DNA from: Schistocephalus solidus
Taxonomy: Eukaryota; Platyhelminthes; Cestoda; Diphyllobothriidea; Diphyllobothriidae
Length of the DNA: 64,000 nt
Assembly: GCA_017591395.1 (NCBI GenBank)
Contig: WEDG01000836.1
Coordinates: 94,787 to 158,786, forward strand
Reading direction: 5' to 3'
Below the pieces are notes generated by a model. The model did not search any database, was not told where the DNA came from, and worked only from the letters and a program-made list of their open reading frames with translations. Position 1 is the stretch's first letter. Each line of letters begins with the position of its first letter. The translations under genes were made by a program, and so were the position numbers. Shown one piece after another: positions 22,659 through 34,500 of the stretch.

Positions 22659-25600
22659 CCAGAAATAAGACTTCCCCTCTATTAGCTCTGATCAATTCTT
22701 TCTTCATGAACACTGTGAAGACAGATTAAATTTCCGAATTAATGCCCAGTTTAATCAAAATGCAGTTTTTTCCGTATCCAGTTTGTCAGCGGCGCAAGCT
22801 TGAATAACAAAACAATGCGACCATGATTCAGTTAAATTTTCTTATAAATCCTTGTATTTCAACTTTCCGCTCAACGTGTTTGCTTACTTCTGGTGTTGAG
22901 ACTCTATTTTTGCAATCCCTAAGATCCACTGGGCAATCTATTTCGCCAAAACGAGCTGCATGTACTGGAAATTCGTCCGGTCAGTCCCTTTTACGCGGTT
23001 GTGAACGCTGGACTATGAGGGAAGACTGTAGGTGCCTAGCTTCCCCTGTCTAAGTATTATCCTTCTAGAGAAGTGCTCTGCCTTTGTTTCGCATGAGATG
23101 GTCCGCGCTTAAAACGACAACACTGCGAGGATAGCTCAGACCAAGCAACCTAAAGGACTGAGGTGATTTAAGCATGTCACCTTAAAACCTAGTTCCATAG
23201 AGTCCATAAAGGCATGCAGGTGATTCTTTGACCTATAGGATCCTCTTTCAGTTGCTGGAAAAGAAAATTGGTAAGGCTTCCCAGATCCGTTGGTTCTTAT
23301 CGTTACACGTGGTGGGGTATAATTTGCGATGTAATTGGAGCCGGTTAGGTCGAGTGTGATCACTGTTGTACCAAGTACAACGTACAACTACCTCACAAGG
23401 ATTGATCGAGCTTTGCTATTTTGGTCTATGGAATAGCGAACACCTGTGAAAGGGAACAATAAAGTGGTTGCCATTATTCTTTATTGAAAGTATTCAAGTA
23501 TGTACATTTAAGTTAGTTCTTTTTATTATATGCTGTAGGATAAAAGGCGGCTTAACTGACATCATATTTTACGCATGTTGGTGCGTTAAAAGTTATATGC
23601 ATATAAAACAGTTAAAAATGATTAAGATTATATTACTGAGATGGTTTGAGTACATGTTATATTATACATCGATGCTGAAAAAATGGTCGAAAGATTTTAT
23701 GCTGACTTTCTCACAATTACCAAAGGAATATTCGGCCGAGCTTCTAGGCATGAGCGAAGTTCCATATGAATCGAGAACTGACCAGCTTCTGGTGACACAC
23801 AAACACTAGACCACTGTGATGACAGTAGAAGGTTTTCACTTAATCCCTTTCAGTCTATCTCTGGGTCTTCTCTGCCTTGCTGATCGTGTAGTATCCTGTA
23901 TGCTTCAAGGCTTCTGTTTGCGATTTCTTTGTTGTTCTTCTCTAGCCAGTGAAAGCATTTTTCTATCGAGGAGACGATTTTCTGTTTCTATGATAAACAC
24001 TCACTGATCGTTAACGGAACTCTCTCGTCCCACTCTGCCCTGGGGACTTCTCATTCGACTTCTGATCAACAGGTCACAGCTCTGACGCCTGGGACAGTTT
24101 TTCACCAGCCTAACTTGGTATCCGGTGAACCGCACTAGCCAAATTACGTCACCCTGCACTTTCTTAAGCACCTGGCCTCCGCTTCAGTAGCAAAAGGCCA
24201 GCAGTTCGAACACAACTGTAGTGTAGGCTGTAGAATGGTTGCTTCCCATTTTGAGACGATCTCAACATTTAGACCTCGTTGCACAACCAGCATAACTTTG
24301 TCTGTCTGCCTTCATCAAGAAAGGGAAAGTTAACTCCTCATACTACTTGACGAAGATATGTTATAGCTGGAGGAACACTATTCAGGCTCTAATGCACTTG
24401 TTTCAATTCGCGCGTTTGGGCCAATTTTTTGTAGATGATAAGGTACAGTCAGATAAGTCGGAGAATAATCGATGCGCCAGTTCATTTAACTGAAGTGAGA
24501 ATGCTACGCCTTAACATGCTAGTCATTCCGTCTTGGAGTTGTATTAGCTGTTTATACCCACCCCCAGAGGGTGAAGTAAAAACTGGTCTTTTTAGTGTGC
24601 CTAGCGGGTTGCCAGCTGATGCGCGAGTCCGCAGACTTACCGTCCCCGTCCCAGCGTCCATAGTTGCAGTCGCCATAACTGCAACAAGCTTTATAGGCAA
24701 AGTTTTATGGGCCAACTCTACGTTTGGCTTAAAGGGTAGGGAATTTTACCCCAGTATATCTGATTCTACATGCTCTTGGGACCCATAACGTGCAAGAGTG
24801 CCTCGAAGAACTCTTTGGCAAAATTGTTAACATTTTAAAAGTTTACGTTTTGAACCGCTTGAACTCGAAACCAATCAAAATAATTAACTGTTGTGAACAA
24901 CTTAAAGGCATTTTGAACAAAATATCTTCTTTGGTTAGGAACCCTTTCGCTCTAAGTACTTCAGAATAAGATCTGAATGTTGCAGGGGGCGAAATTGTCT
25001 GTGGATTGCAGTTTTGATATGTTAGATGCGTTGAAATCAGTGTCATGTTGTTGCAAATGACCAGTTTCCTAGCTTCAGGTATGAACTTAGTTTCTTCTGC
25101 ATATTTCCATCCGAAGGACACAACAAAAGCCAGACTGTATGATGCATTGAGCGGAAAAAGATTTTACTTATTTTCCGAGTGAAGTAAATATGCTGTGCAC
25201 CCATACTATTTGGTAATCGTATACTGGTTTGGTATGCCATATAAAACCTTCTTAAACGGACTAAAATGGATGAGGTTCAGACTACTTAAAAGCCTTGCGC
25301 GACAGTTCAGGCCGACTTCGCCATAGGTTGGGTTCCACCGGATGATTTTTCTAACTTCTCAAAATACTGCCTACTGATTCATGCAAGTAGAAGTTAAAAT
25401 TGAACTAAGATTAGGAACTAGTTGGGATATTAAAATATAAAAGTTTGCATTTCGATCACGCTTGACACCTGCGTGGCGTCAAACTCGTGAAAGGCTTCAC
25501 GAGTGTCGTACAAGCCGCATATATGTGTATGCCCTTAAGAAACTTTCACCCTTACCAACGTTTCGCAAACAAGGGGGCTAATTGAATAATACGAATAATT

Positions 25601-26599
25601 TTTTATTATCTATTTTAAAAATTACTTGGATGAGAGGCAGAAATGTTCTCTAAGTTTTCTTCTTAATGTCTCAGTAAATAGAACTGTAACAAATGCTACT
25701 GGAATAATGTGGGTACGTTAACTAAAATCGTACTACGATATAATTACCGCCTTTTGGGCAGCGAATCTCCTGCCTCCACTGACCGTGCATTTTTCTAACA
25801 AGTTTCGTAACATCTCCAATTGAAACGAAAAAGATTAGTCGAACCATGTTATCGCATATATACTTCAACTTAGGATTCAAGCACTTCCGAGATCGATTAT
25901 AAAAATTACGGTCCTATGATTTTCTAGAACTAAGACGATTGGATTAAGGTATTTGCTGATTCATAGCTCCACTGCTACTGGCAATACACTTCTTATTAAT
26001 GATCGAGTAATTGCCAAGGAGATGAAAACACTGGTGAAGAAGAGGTATCTTTAAAACTTCTGAAGAACTAAAATAAGCCGAAAGGCTGACTCCGCTATAA
26101 TTTTACATAGGAGGAGAAGAAAAGTTATAGGGCTACAGTTACGAGTTTTACGAGGAGAACTGAGAAATGACAGAGGTGACTTATAAAATAAATTAGCGAA
26201 TAAAAAGAGGATTACCTGATTTGGTAGATATAGTATGGCAAATTTAAGTTTCTTACCTTTATTGACTTTTCATTCTTGTGTATTCTCAGCTACTTGAAAA
26301 AACAAACAATAAAAGTACACCGTTTGCGACCCTACATTTTCAAAGAGGTCAATTAAAACAATTGATAAATACATAAGGAAAGCGGCAATTTCTGATAAGT
26401 TCAAGACTTTTCCCATCTTTTCTGTGGGCTATAGAAGAGAGTTCATTTAAATGTTCCTCCTCAATCGTCGCCACCACTAACCCTCACAGGAAACTTTGTT
26501 TCCTCGATGGACTGCTTATTTCCCAGAAGCACTTCACAGCTCTGCAATGCATAGCTTTAATGGAACTCACTTCATAACGCTATCACCTGATGGTCGAAA
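22659..26599. other. Intergenic, no gene recognised
   Basis: No gene is supportable in these 3.9 kb. At 23995-24080 there is a copy of the block ctcactgatcgttaacggaa...cgtcccactctgcc that recurs at 31645-31735 and 33908-34010. An open frame at 23468-23809 has no recognisable domain. Confidence 0.45.
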
Positions 26600-26797
26600 A
26601 CACGCATACACACGACAGTTCGACTGTCGTCCACCGTATTCTCCACAGAAATGTGGTGCACGGATGGTGACTTGTGCTCAAATTAGTTTAAGTGATAGTA
26701 GATTTGCACAGCAGCTACCGCACTCTCCTTACCTTACCTGCCTTTGCCCAGTGTTAAAATATTGACAAGAAGACAGGAGGCGAGGTCGGGCGCAGAT
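26600..26797 (+). repeat. Retroelement 3'-region unit A, fragment
   Basis: It matches the A unit: cgacagttcgactgtcg, a gtccaccgtattctccac block, ggtgacttg, tagtttaagtgatagtaga, and a start of unit B (tgacaagaagac). The last bases run into gcagatgaacaat, the end of the foldback family. Confidence 0.7.
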
Positions 26798-26899
26798 GAA
26801 CAATACCCCACCATAGCCATAAAATGAAAACAGTGGTGGTGCGGCATGAGCCTGCACCTACGCGTGCCCATTTTTGCCACGCGCACCCCCCCCCCCACA

Positions 26900-27005
26900 T
26901 GTTCGGTCTTTGTTATGGGAGCTCAACTCAAAATAATAACGCCTGCCGTACCCTGATCTAGCCGCCGTGTTGGTCCAACGCATTTACCACGCGGTCCGTT
27001 AAGGG
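26900..27005 (-). repeat. Short interspersed repeat fragment, possibly tRNA-derived
   Basis: The segment aataacgcctgccgtaccct...atttaccacgcggtcc recurs at about 60415-60475 with few changes. On the minus strand it contains tggtaaatgcg, which fits the A-box consensus of a Pol III promoter. A B box is not clear, so the SINE label is tentative. Confidence 0.35.
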
Positions 27006-27345
27006 GGCACACGCATACGGCAGTTCGATCGTCGTAATCTACCGATCTCCACTGTATGCTCCACAGAAGAGTGTAACACAAACGGTGACTTGCGCGTGAT
27101 TTAGTTTGAAGTGATAGTAGACTTGCGCTGCAGTTACCGCACTCACTCCTCTCCCACCTGAACCCGGTATCATGACAGAGTAGAAAAGACCGGAGGCGGG
27201 AGAGGACGCAGGTGGTGGGCGTGGCCCGAGCCGGCCCTGGGCGTGCCACCACACCTGGTTCGGATCCCATGGAGTGGGACTGCCATAAAGGCCACATTAA
27301 GACGGAACCATTGCAGCCTGACTCTCAGTCCTCCAGTCCGTCAAC
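27006..27345 (+). repeat. Retroelement 3'-region units A and B
   Basis: Unit A (27006-27165) has cggcagttcgatcgtcg, ggtgacttgcgcgtga and agtttgaagtgatagtaga. Unit B (27165-27345) has gacagagtagaaaagaccgg, gtgccaccacacctgg, ggccacattaagacgga and gcctgactctcagtc. The order matches the 36755-37240 copy. B is interrupted at its cacaca stretch by the adjoining microsatellite. Confidence 0.8.
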
Positions 27346-27376
27346 ACACACACACGCACACACACACACACTCACA

Positions 27377-27437
<61 letters not shown>
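27343..27437 (+). repeat. (CA)n microsatellite
   Basis: About 95 bp of almost pure CA dinucleotide with a few interruptions. It sits at the position of unit B that normally reads ccactccacacaaacacaca. Open frames through it are compositional artefacts. Confidence 0.97.
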
Positions 27438-27439
<2 letters not shown>

Positions 27440-27572
27440 GCAAGGTCCTCCCTCTTTTGCGGCTCGTCGTGACGAGCAGAGGCAGTGGAAGCCCACATAT
27501 ATCGGTCAGTAATTCAAAGTTCTAGGTCCGCGCTGCGCATGCAGACTAATCAATACATAAATGGAATGGCGC

Positions 27573-27646
27573 ACACAACACACACACACGCGCGCTTCAC
27601 CGCGCCCAGAAGTCGACAAGCCACGTACCACACACGTGTGCCGTTG

Positions 27647-27678
<32 letters not shown>

Positions 27679-27682
27679 ACTT
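27573..27682 (+). repeat. Low-complexity CA, TC and CG dinucleotide tracts
   Basis: A short CA tract (about 27575-27595), a TC tract (about 27646-27664) and a CG tract (about 27664-27680) lie in succession. All overlapping open frames are simple-sequence artefacts. Confidence 0.9.
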
Positions 27683-27839
27683 TCGCCGTTGTTGCCTGCA
27701 CATGCGCTGTTGCAGGGGTTGTGAGATACACCAAAGCGAACCGGCAGACTGTAATTACTAGTAGCCAATGGAAAACAGGCCTCTGGCATCGGCTCGACCT
27801 AATTGTGCTGTGCGGCGTCGCCACCTGTAACCGTACAGT

Positions 27840-28989
27840 GAAGTGTAAAATTGTGCTGACCGCTGGTCGATAGAACAGCGTTTACTAACTCGTGGTATTG
27901 TTTCGTAGAATAAATTGCAGAGTCAGCTTTGTGAGGTCACAGTGTTCCGCGTATTTTTTCCCTTTCTCGGCGCTAGATAGAAAAATTTTTAAAAATGTTG
28001 ACAGAGACGGCGGCTTTTTTGGGTTTAGTTGCTAAAAACTATTTGCAGGAATCCGTAACCTCTGCAGTTGATGGTATGAAGCGGATGAATTCTATTGATC
28101 TTGGTGTCTTTTACTTAGGATAACACGCGAAAGGCAAAAAAAAATTATTAACATGATGGGGTGAATCTGGTCGGGCCAGAGTTGGGAGCATATTGCCGCC
28201 ACCAACACAAAGTCTAGAAATTTCAATCAGAAAGATTTTAAATTTCAAACAACAAAGTGGTCTACATAAACTGAGAAAAGGTGGGTCACCTCCTCTGGTA
28301 GAGAGTCAGGTGATCGAAGAAATTTAAAAATGGAAGTTGTGCACAGCATCAGATGTTTCCAAGTAAGCATAAAGCTCGAAAGACCAATCAGAGTGAAAAC
28401 CCTCTTCGGCGAGCTTAGTTTATTTCTGTAACTGACGCTCAAAAATGAAGATTTCATCGAAACTCTTCGCCTGTTCGTCGGAACTTCATCGTTCTTCGGG
28501 CTCGACTCCCAAGGTAAAATTTTACATGCAATGTTAAGATCATAGTATAGCGCTTCCAGAAAAATGACGCCGTCTTCTCTAAGAGAACTCTTAGTAAACG
28601 GGAAAAACGGCTAACATTATTTATTAATCAAGGTTTCTGTGAATACGTATATCTTCACCATCGTATATGAGCGACTAATAAGTGGTAAAACACGAGTAAA
28701 ATTCAGTTTAACTTATGAAACTGACATCGTTAAGGCAATGATATAACGACTTGGTATTATGTTCTAAAATGACGTGAAAATCAATCAACAGAGAAATTAC
28801 TCCGTAAAAATCGTCATAAAAAGAAATTCCCAACCACGGAACTCCTTGCCGTGGACTTAGTTAGTCTCAGTTCTTTGAGTAATCAATATAGGTGAGTTCG
28901 GAGGACTCGGTTTCACTTGTTGTGGCTGTCGTTGGAAATTTTTTGCTAAGATTCCACTCCAGGAATTTATAGACCTCAAGCACGAGGGA
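27840..28989. other. Intergenic, no gene recognised
   Basis: No convincing open frame, RNA gene or repeat is seen. Confidence 0.45.
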
Positions 28990-29450
28990 AGCTCAGTAAA
29001 GGGTAAGACGTGGGGACGGGCTCCTTCGTAATGCAGGTGACCTTGCGTTAAATTGTAAGATGGGTTCTTACTTCTGTGTCCCAACCATAACCCTAAAACT
29101 TAACCTTAAATATAACACTAACCCAAAACTAAAAATCTAACATCAACTCTATTATTAATCTCCTTGGACATTAGCGCAAGGCCAACTGGGTAAGGATGAC
29201 TTATATGCACACCCCTCCCCTAAACAGGACATGAAAACAAAAACACCTGCAATACAAGTGGTTTTACGAAAAATTCAGGGAAATTAGGGTTGGGGTTAAG
29301 GTTAGGCACATATTAACCCTTCCTTGAATTATGCGCCCAGCCACTTGTATTATTTGACCAACGTTTCTATTCGCATTTCCTATTTTGGGCGCCATATAAC
29401 TAAGCCTTATAGGGGAGCTTCCTACTCCCGTGTCCTACCCATTGGAGGAA
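28990..29450. repeat. Foldback-like repeat with a CTAACCC-like middle
   Basis: It contains tcgtaatgcaggtgacc (shared with 20810), an aaccataaccctaaaacttaacc-like stretch, ctaaacaggacatg near 29222, ggttaaggttagg near 29293, and an inverted partner cccgtgtcctac near 29422. The 11222-11310 and 62140-62340 segments share parts. Confidence 0.45.
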
Positions 29451-31374
29451 CTGAGAAATGCTCCGTGCTTTAAACAGTTGCATATAAGTTCAGCAGGACC
29501 TTTGTACGCGGGCGACTCTCGCTTTCTTACAGAATTTTAAATAGTGAGATGATATATCTAAAAGTCGAAGAAAGCAATAGGCATTCTAATCTCTGCGTGA
29601 GCATTACTCGTCAACCATGGCACTGCAGGTATCAAATATGCTCGAGCCATTTATTTCCTTAGGAACGCCGTAAGGGAGAAGATTCAGGGACCACACTTCC
29701 TGCCATTTTTGTCCTTCAGATATTGTCAGAAATAATCAAAATTAATAGTTCAAAAGACAAGAGCTTCTATTCTATTCTAAAAATTATAAAAAATTAAGCT
29801 CTCAATAAATTGAAGAATTGCGAATAGGATCCGAGCAGTGAACTATTTGAACATTAAAAAGTCGACTGTAGCATGCTGATAGTCATGAATCTACCGATAT
29901 TTTATGAAATTGATCACCATAATTGCAGCACGGGTACTTGCTAAAAGCTCAGCTACGTGTTTCGCCGATAGTAGGGATCTGCAAATACATTTCCCCATAA
30001 GCTCAAACTCATGTCCGAAGTCAAAACAGGATAGGAGGTTTCTCCCCCATAATCGAGTCGTTGAAGTGGTATTTCCGCTTAACTTTACTATTTCCGATTG
30101 CAACAGAAAGTGCAAGGACCCACATCTCAAGTTATAGAGTGGTTAATTTGAAAAATTCCCGTGATCAATGGACTCGAGTTCAGATCACATACATCCGCCT
30201 GAGGTTGGTGTTTGGTTATTCGATGGCGGCACATAAACCAGAAATGCATATCACGAGCTCTTTTGTCCTGAGCAGCATTCACCATCTGATATATTCTACT
30301 CACATCTGTCCTCTGGAAGATTTGCGCGCAGAAAAATCAGTAGTGTGGCTGGTTCCCTTCGAAAAAAGCAGCAGAAAACCCCATTAAGCGAAGAAAAGTA
30401 AGGAATGTGATTTTGGACAGCATAGTTATTCTATCTGTGGTTGGACCGTTATCATGAGCAAGATTGAGAACGTCAACCAGAAAAAAGAGGTCCTAAATGA
30501 CAGGCAAATCTATATTCCCTAGATGACGACGCAGTGAAGAAACAGGCCACAAATATACAAAAAAGAAGGTGAATAAGTTCACTCATAAGTCCCAATGAGT
30601 CCAAGTTCATGACCTTCACCGCTCTCATGTCACCGATGCGCATGGCCTCACATAAGTGCACAGACCAGATGCACCTCTGAGGATCATAGGGCCGCTCATT
30701 TGGGTCACACAATCACGACCCTGGCAAATGGTTCTGCATGTATCCAAAGGGTCAAACTACCTCAGAAAATCGCAAGAATTTCTTCAAAAGATAAAAGGCC
30801 TTAGAGGAGCGCCCGATGAATGTATTCCTCCTGTTAACGTCCTTACCCTGTTTTGCTGAAAATGGAGATCGTAGCCCATCGCCACAAGAAAATCATGAAA
30901 ACCTCTCATAGGTAGTATATTTATAAGTACTCAGCCTGTACTTTAGGAAATATTGTCCATTCGATGCTCAGTATCACCAGCAAGATAAGGAAACACACTG
31001 GGATCACCAATAACGGAGCTTTTTGCTGAAGTAGTCTTATGACGAATAGGGAAGGATGCGATTCAAGCTCTTGGGTCAAAAATATGACTTTGCCACCTAT
31101 ATGAAACCATTCTTACCATAAAAAAGGCTGAAGTTGTACAACCGCATCGGAGTCTCAATACTAGATAAAACATAGGTTCCCCAAGTAGCGCCAGGAGACA
31201 ACTTCTCATTTCTGGCTACGAGTCTATGAAGACCGAGTGATGGCGACCTCGTAAAAATTCTCGCACCACATGCAGCTATCCGCGATCCAGGAGTTGCCAA
31301 ATGTGATAGGCATGTGGTGACCTACCAACTACATTCGACAAATGCTGTAGCACCTGTGTAACCCATCACCCTTA
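29451..31374. other. Intergenic, no gene recognised
   Basis: Short open frames only, the longest 108 codons at 30061-30387 with no domain. Nothing else is recognised. Confidence 0.45.
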
Positions 31375-31515
31375 TCTGACTTTGGCTCTGAGGATAGATT
31401 CGAGGGAGAATCCGAAACGTCAGGCTCTCGTTCCTTCTTCCTGGTACTCGCCTCTTCGCTTCTATTAGCAGAGTGTCAAGTAGTTCAAAGTCTTCACATG
31501 GAGGCATTGGCCACG
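31375..31515 (+). repeat. Penelope-type terminal-repeat fragment
   Basis: It contains ctctgaggatagattcgagg, then gagaatccgaaacgtcagg, cgttccttcttcctgg and actcgcc. The same series occurs at 3520, 19968 and 61185. The CTGATGA core has become CTGAGGA, while GAAACGTC is intact. No RT sequence is attached. Confidence 0.6.
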
Positions 31516-31644
31516 TTTTTTGTCTGAAGCCTAATTAGGGTGGCAGTACGTTCGTAAATCAGGTTTTATGGGACGTGCTCTTCCAATTATGACTTGAGGT
31601 TCATTTTGAAGTCCCCACAGACAGTCGCATAACGTTCGTTGCTG

Positions 31645-31735
31645 AAGGCTCACCAATCGCTAATTGAACTCAGTCGTCCCATTCTGCCTTGGGGCTAACT
31701 CTCGACTTCGCCAACAATCGCACAGCAGAGATTAT
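31645..31735 (+). repeat. Dispersed block flanking the foldback element
   Basis: It matches 23995-24080 and 33908-34010 in the blocks ctcaccaatcgct, gaactcagtcgtcccattctgcc, ctctcgac and cagcagag. It runs directly into the left arm of the foldback element, and a similar arrangement (inverted) is seen at 8572-8700, so it may be part of the same unit. Confidence 0.55.
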
Positions 31736-32012
31736 CATAGGCAGATGAACATTACCGGTAAAGACAACGTAGACTAGAATGACCATTTCTGACTCATTTA
31801 GCCGTCATCAGCCAGTCATACCCAACTCCCAAGTGGTGCACCCCCGAGGCTCGATGGTTAGAGCCTTGGACTTCTAATCAATGGGCCGCGGGGTCAAGCC
31901 TTTGATGGTGCAACACCTGGGGTTGGATATGACTGGCTAATGCGGTTAATGAGCCAGAAATGGTCATTCCAGTTCCCCTTGACTTTGCCGGTAATGTTCA
32001 TCAGTCACATAA
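31735..32012. mobile_element. Foldback element with tRNA-like core
   Basis: The left arm (31738-31840) and right arm (31905-32010) are inverted copies over about 105 bp: ggcagatgaacattaccgg on the left answers ccggtaatgttcatc on the right, and gaatgaccatttctg answers cagaaatggtcattc. Between them lies a tRNA-like sequence of about 65 bases. No transposase is present, so this is a short non-autonomous element. The fragments at 8425 and 26785 belong to the same family. Confidence 0.8.
31841..31905 (+). other. tRNA-like core (probably SINE-type, not a functional tRNA)
   Basis: A perfect 5-bp D-arm (GGCTC 31848-31852 with GAGCC 31861-31865) encloses gatggtta, a typical D loop. The loop cttctaa would give anticodon TCT (Arg), but its stem pairs at only three of five positions. 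GGGTCAAGCC at 31891-31900 resembles a B box. Acceptor and T-arm pairing are poor, and it sits inside a repeat, so a working tRNA is unlikely. Confidence 0.5.
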
Positions 32013-33384
32013 CGGCCAGTAATGAAGAGGCAGGAATATTTTCAGGGGCCAAGAGAACTGTTGACCTTCTTGGTACTTAGGTCTTATATTTAATTGCATA
32101 GGAATTCCATACAGAACAGTTAAAGGATGCCGTGGAAATGACACAGTGAAACATGGGGTAATCCTAAACGAGTCAAAATCCGATGAATATGCCAAGGGAC
32201 CTTCTTTGCATCTTGATGTCTCTTCTGTGAATGGATACTAGGCTTCTTGACTGATTAGCTGTAGTCTGGTTACCTTACGCAAACTGACTGTCAAAGATGG
32301 GGAGCGCAGTTCGCTCGTTTGCTCTGACCAGCAAATGGTTTCAGTACATCGATACGATTGGAGAATTCACCAGATACAAGATTGCGAGACGACTTAGCAG
32401 CCCGTAAATGGAGTACAAAGTGCAGACCCAGTGGGCGAGGCAGAAATACAAATTGAAAATAGCGCTTGTTCCAAGGCAGTTCCAAGCCATGCCACCTGCC
32501 GTTGGGTGGAGCAGTTGAAGAACATTCAGCGATAGTACTTTAGATGTCCGACTATTTTTGAGACTGAGAAACGTAAACCGATTTGATGTAACTTACAAGC
32601 CTCTCCTCCTCCCATTGATCCAAACTGAAACTCTGGGGGAGAAAGGACGAGCAGAAGGGTAAAAGGTCAAGAAGGGATAACACTATACAAACGAAGATCA
32701 TGAATACTTTCCACTTAAGCCACCCTTAAAACCATGCTTAGTGTAACCACTGCGGAGAAAGAGCAGTATGTAGTATTTGTCTCAGTTGGGAAGAAGGCAT
32801 CGACAAGAATTTAACTCCGAAGAGAGAAGCTAAAAGCATGTGGTGTGAGATTTCGTACCGAATTTCGGATCATGCGGAAACCTGCCTCCCATCGTCTAAT
32901 TCCTGTGCCCAAAACCGTCCTGGCTTCGGTCCTGCAAGCCCATTGAGTTAACTTAACTTAATGTAAACGGTATACTGGGATGCGCTTTCTTAGACAGCAT
33001 GGGCTGCACTTCAAGCAGCAAAAAATATAAGATTCGAGTTTACACGCTCGAAGGTCAAGAGAACTGCTTCCCAGGTGCTGAAGAGAGAATCGGTACGAAA
33101 CAAAGTACCCCAAAATTATTGAGAAGAATGTTTAAAGCACGAACCCAAAAAACAAGTCCATTTTTTAAAAAAAAAAAACAAGGGAAATGTAACAGAGAGC
33201 ATTTCACCTTAAAAATCATACGCTTGTTTGACGAATAGTTTTTTTTAGGTGGACAAGTACTTTTAACCAACAAAAGATACTATAAGAAGAGTTCATGGCA
33301 CTATTCATTCAACTTTAGTAAGTATGCTTCAAGCGTTTACGCGTACCAATCCCTGCATAAACTCTTACACTATGGATTCAGCGT
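32013..33384. other. Intergenic, no gene recognised
   Basis: Short open frames without domains. A poly-A-like run lies near 33167-33178. Nothing else is seen. Confidence 0.45.
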
Positions 33385-33545
33385 TCTCTCGTGTGACAGT
33401 TCGCTTATCGCAAATGGCGATATCCACGGTGTGTCACAGGACGAGGTGGGCACGATAAGGTAACTTGCGCGTGAGTTAGTTTAAAGTGATAGCAGACTTG
33501 CGCAACACTCGCCGCAGTCTCTCCACCTCGCCCACCCTGATAGCC
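33385..33545 (+). repeat. Retroelement 3'-region unit A
   Basis: It contains gtgacagttcg, gatatccacggtgtg, taacttgcgcgtgagttagt and ttaaagtgatagcagacttgcg, in the order of the other A units. Confidence 0.7.
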
Positions 33546-33879
33546 ACAGGTATCGGGCTCATTCGCAGAGGCTACTGAGCCATCCCCGGCTCCCTTGTCT
33601 TTGTAAGCAGTGTTCACCTGCCTTTCCGCTGTGCGGCTGCTGACGGGGCTCGAGCTTGAGACTCAAGGCGGAACGAATCGATTTAGTCCCGTTAGTGATC
33701 GGGGCCCATTCATCAACCAAAGCTAGGCAGCCCTTCCATGCAGGACCTGGTTCGCGCACAATGTACCAGGGCTTTACCGAAATGGGTGGCTCGGGTCTCA
33801 CGTTTGCGAGAATGCCATTGACGCCTTATTAAGAAGGAATTACTGAACCCGACGCTCAGGACTCAAGTCGGTCACCGCA

Positions 33880-34500
33880 CACACGATAGTTCGACCGTTG
33901 GTGGATGAATGCTCACCGATCGCTTACGGAACTCACTCAGTCCGTTTCGCCTTGTGGGTTCACTCTCGAGCTCCACCAGCAACCACTTAGCGACCAGTAG
34001 TATTATAAGCAGAAGAAAGTTACCGAAAAAGATTAGGGAGACAGCCCTTTTACCACCTTTACCGAGGAGGTCCACCGTGTGCCCCACAGCAAGGTGAGCG
34101 CAGGAACGGTGACTCGCGAGTGAATTAGGCTATAGTGAGAGTAGGCTTGCGTTACATCCACTGTACTCTTTACCACTTCTCCACCTGACCCCAGTGTCAA
34201 GCCCGAGTCAAGAAGACCGTACGTGGGAGAGGGCGCAGCTCGCTAGTGTGATCGGAGCCGCCCCTAAGAGTGTTGCCACACTTGATTCGGATCTCGCGGA
34301 ACGGCAGTATCATAGAGGCCAAATTAAGAAGGTATGGTTGCAGCCCGACTCTCAGTCCGCCAATCAGCCACTCAACGCAAACACAGACGCACACCGGGTT
34401 GACTGCGCAGTCGGATTTATCCCATCAGCTGGCAACCTTCCAGGCCAGGATGTTTGGCGCACCGTGGTAGCTTCAACTGTGTCAGATTGTTTAGAGTGAG
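33880..34500 (+). repeat. Retroelement 3'-region units A and B, with nested insertion
   Basis: The A unit begins acacacgatagttcgaccg (33880) and resumes aggaggtccaccgtgtgcc (34064). Between them (about 33908-34060) lies the ctcaccgatcgct block otherwise seen at 23995 and 31645. Unit B (about 34190-34500) follows with gtcaagaagaccg, gggagagggcgcag, ggccaaattaagaaggt and gactctcagtccgcc. Confidence 0.7.

Noticed and set aside
27212..27512. Open frames rich in His/Thr across the CA tract
   Set aside because: Pure simple-sequence artefact of the microsatellite.
29060..29310. CTAACCC/TTAGGG-like words suggesting interstitial telomere repeats
   Set aside because: The words are irregular, not tandem hexamers, and are part of a dispersed repeat.
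31841..31905. Functional tRNA-Arg (TCT)
   Set aside because: Anticodon, acceptor and T stems do not pair well, and the sequence lies between inverted repeat arms.
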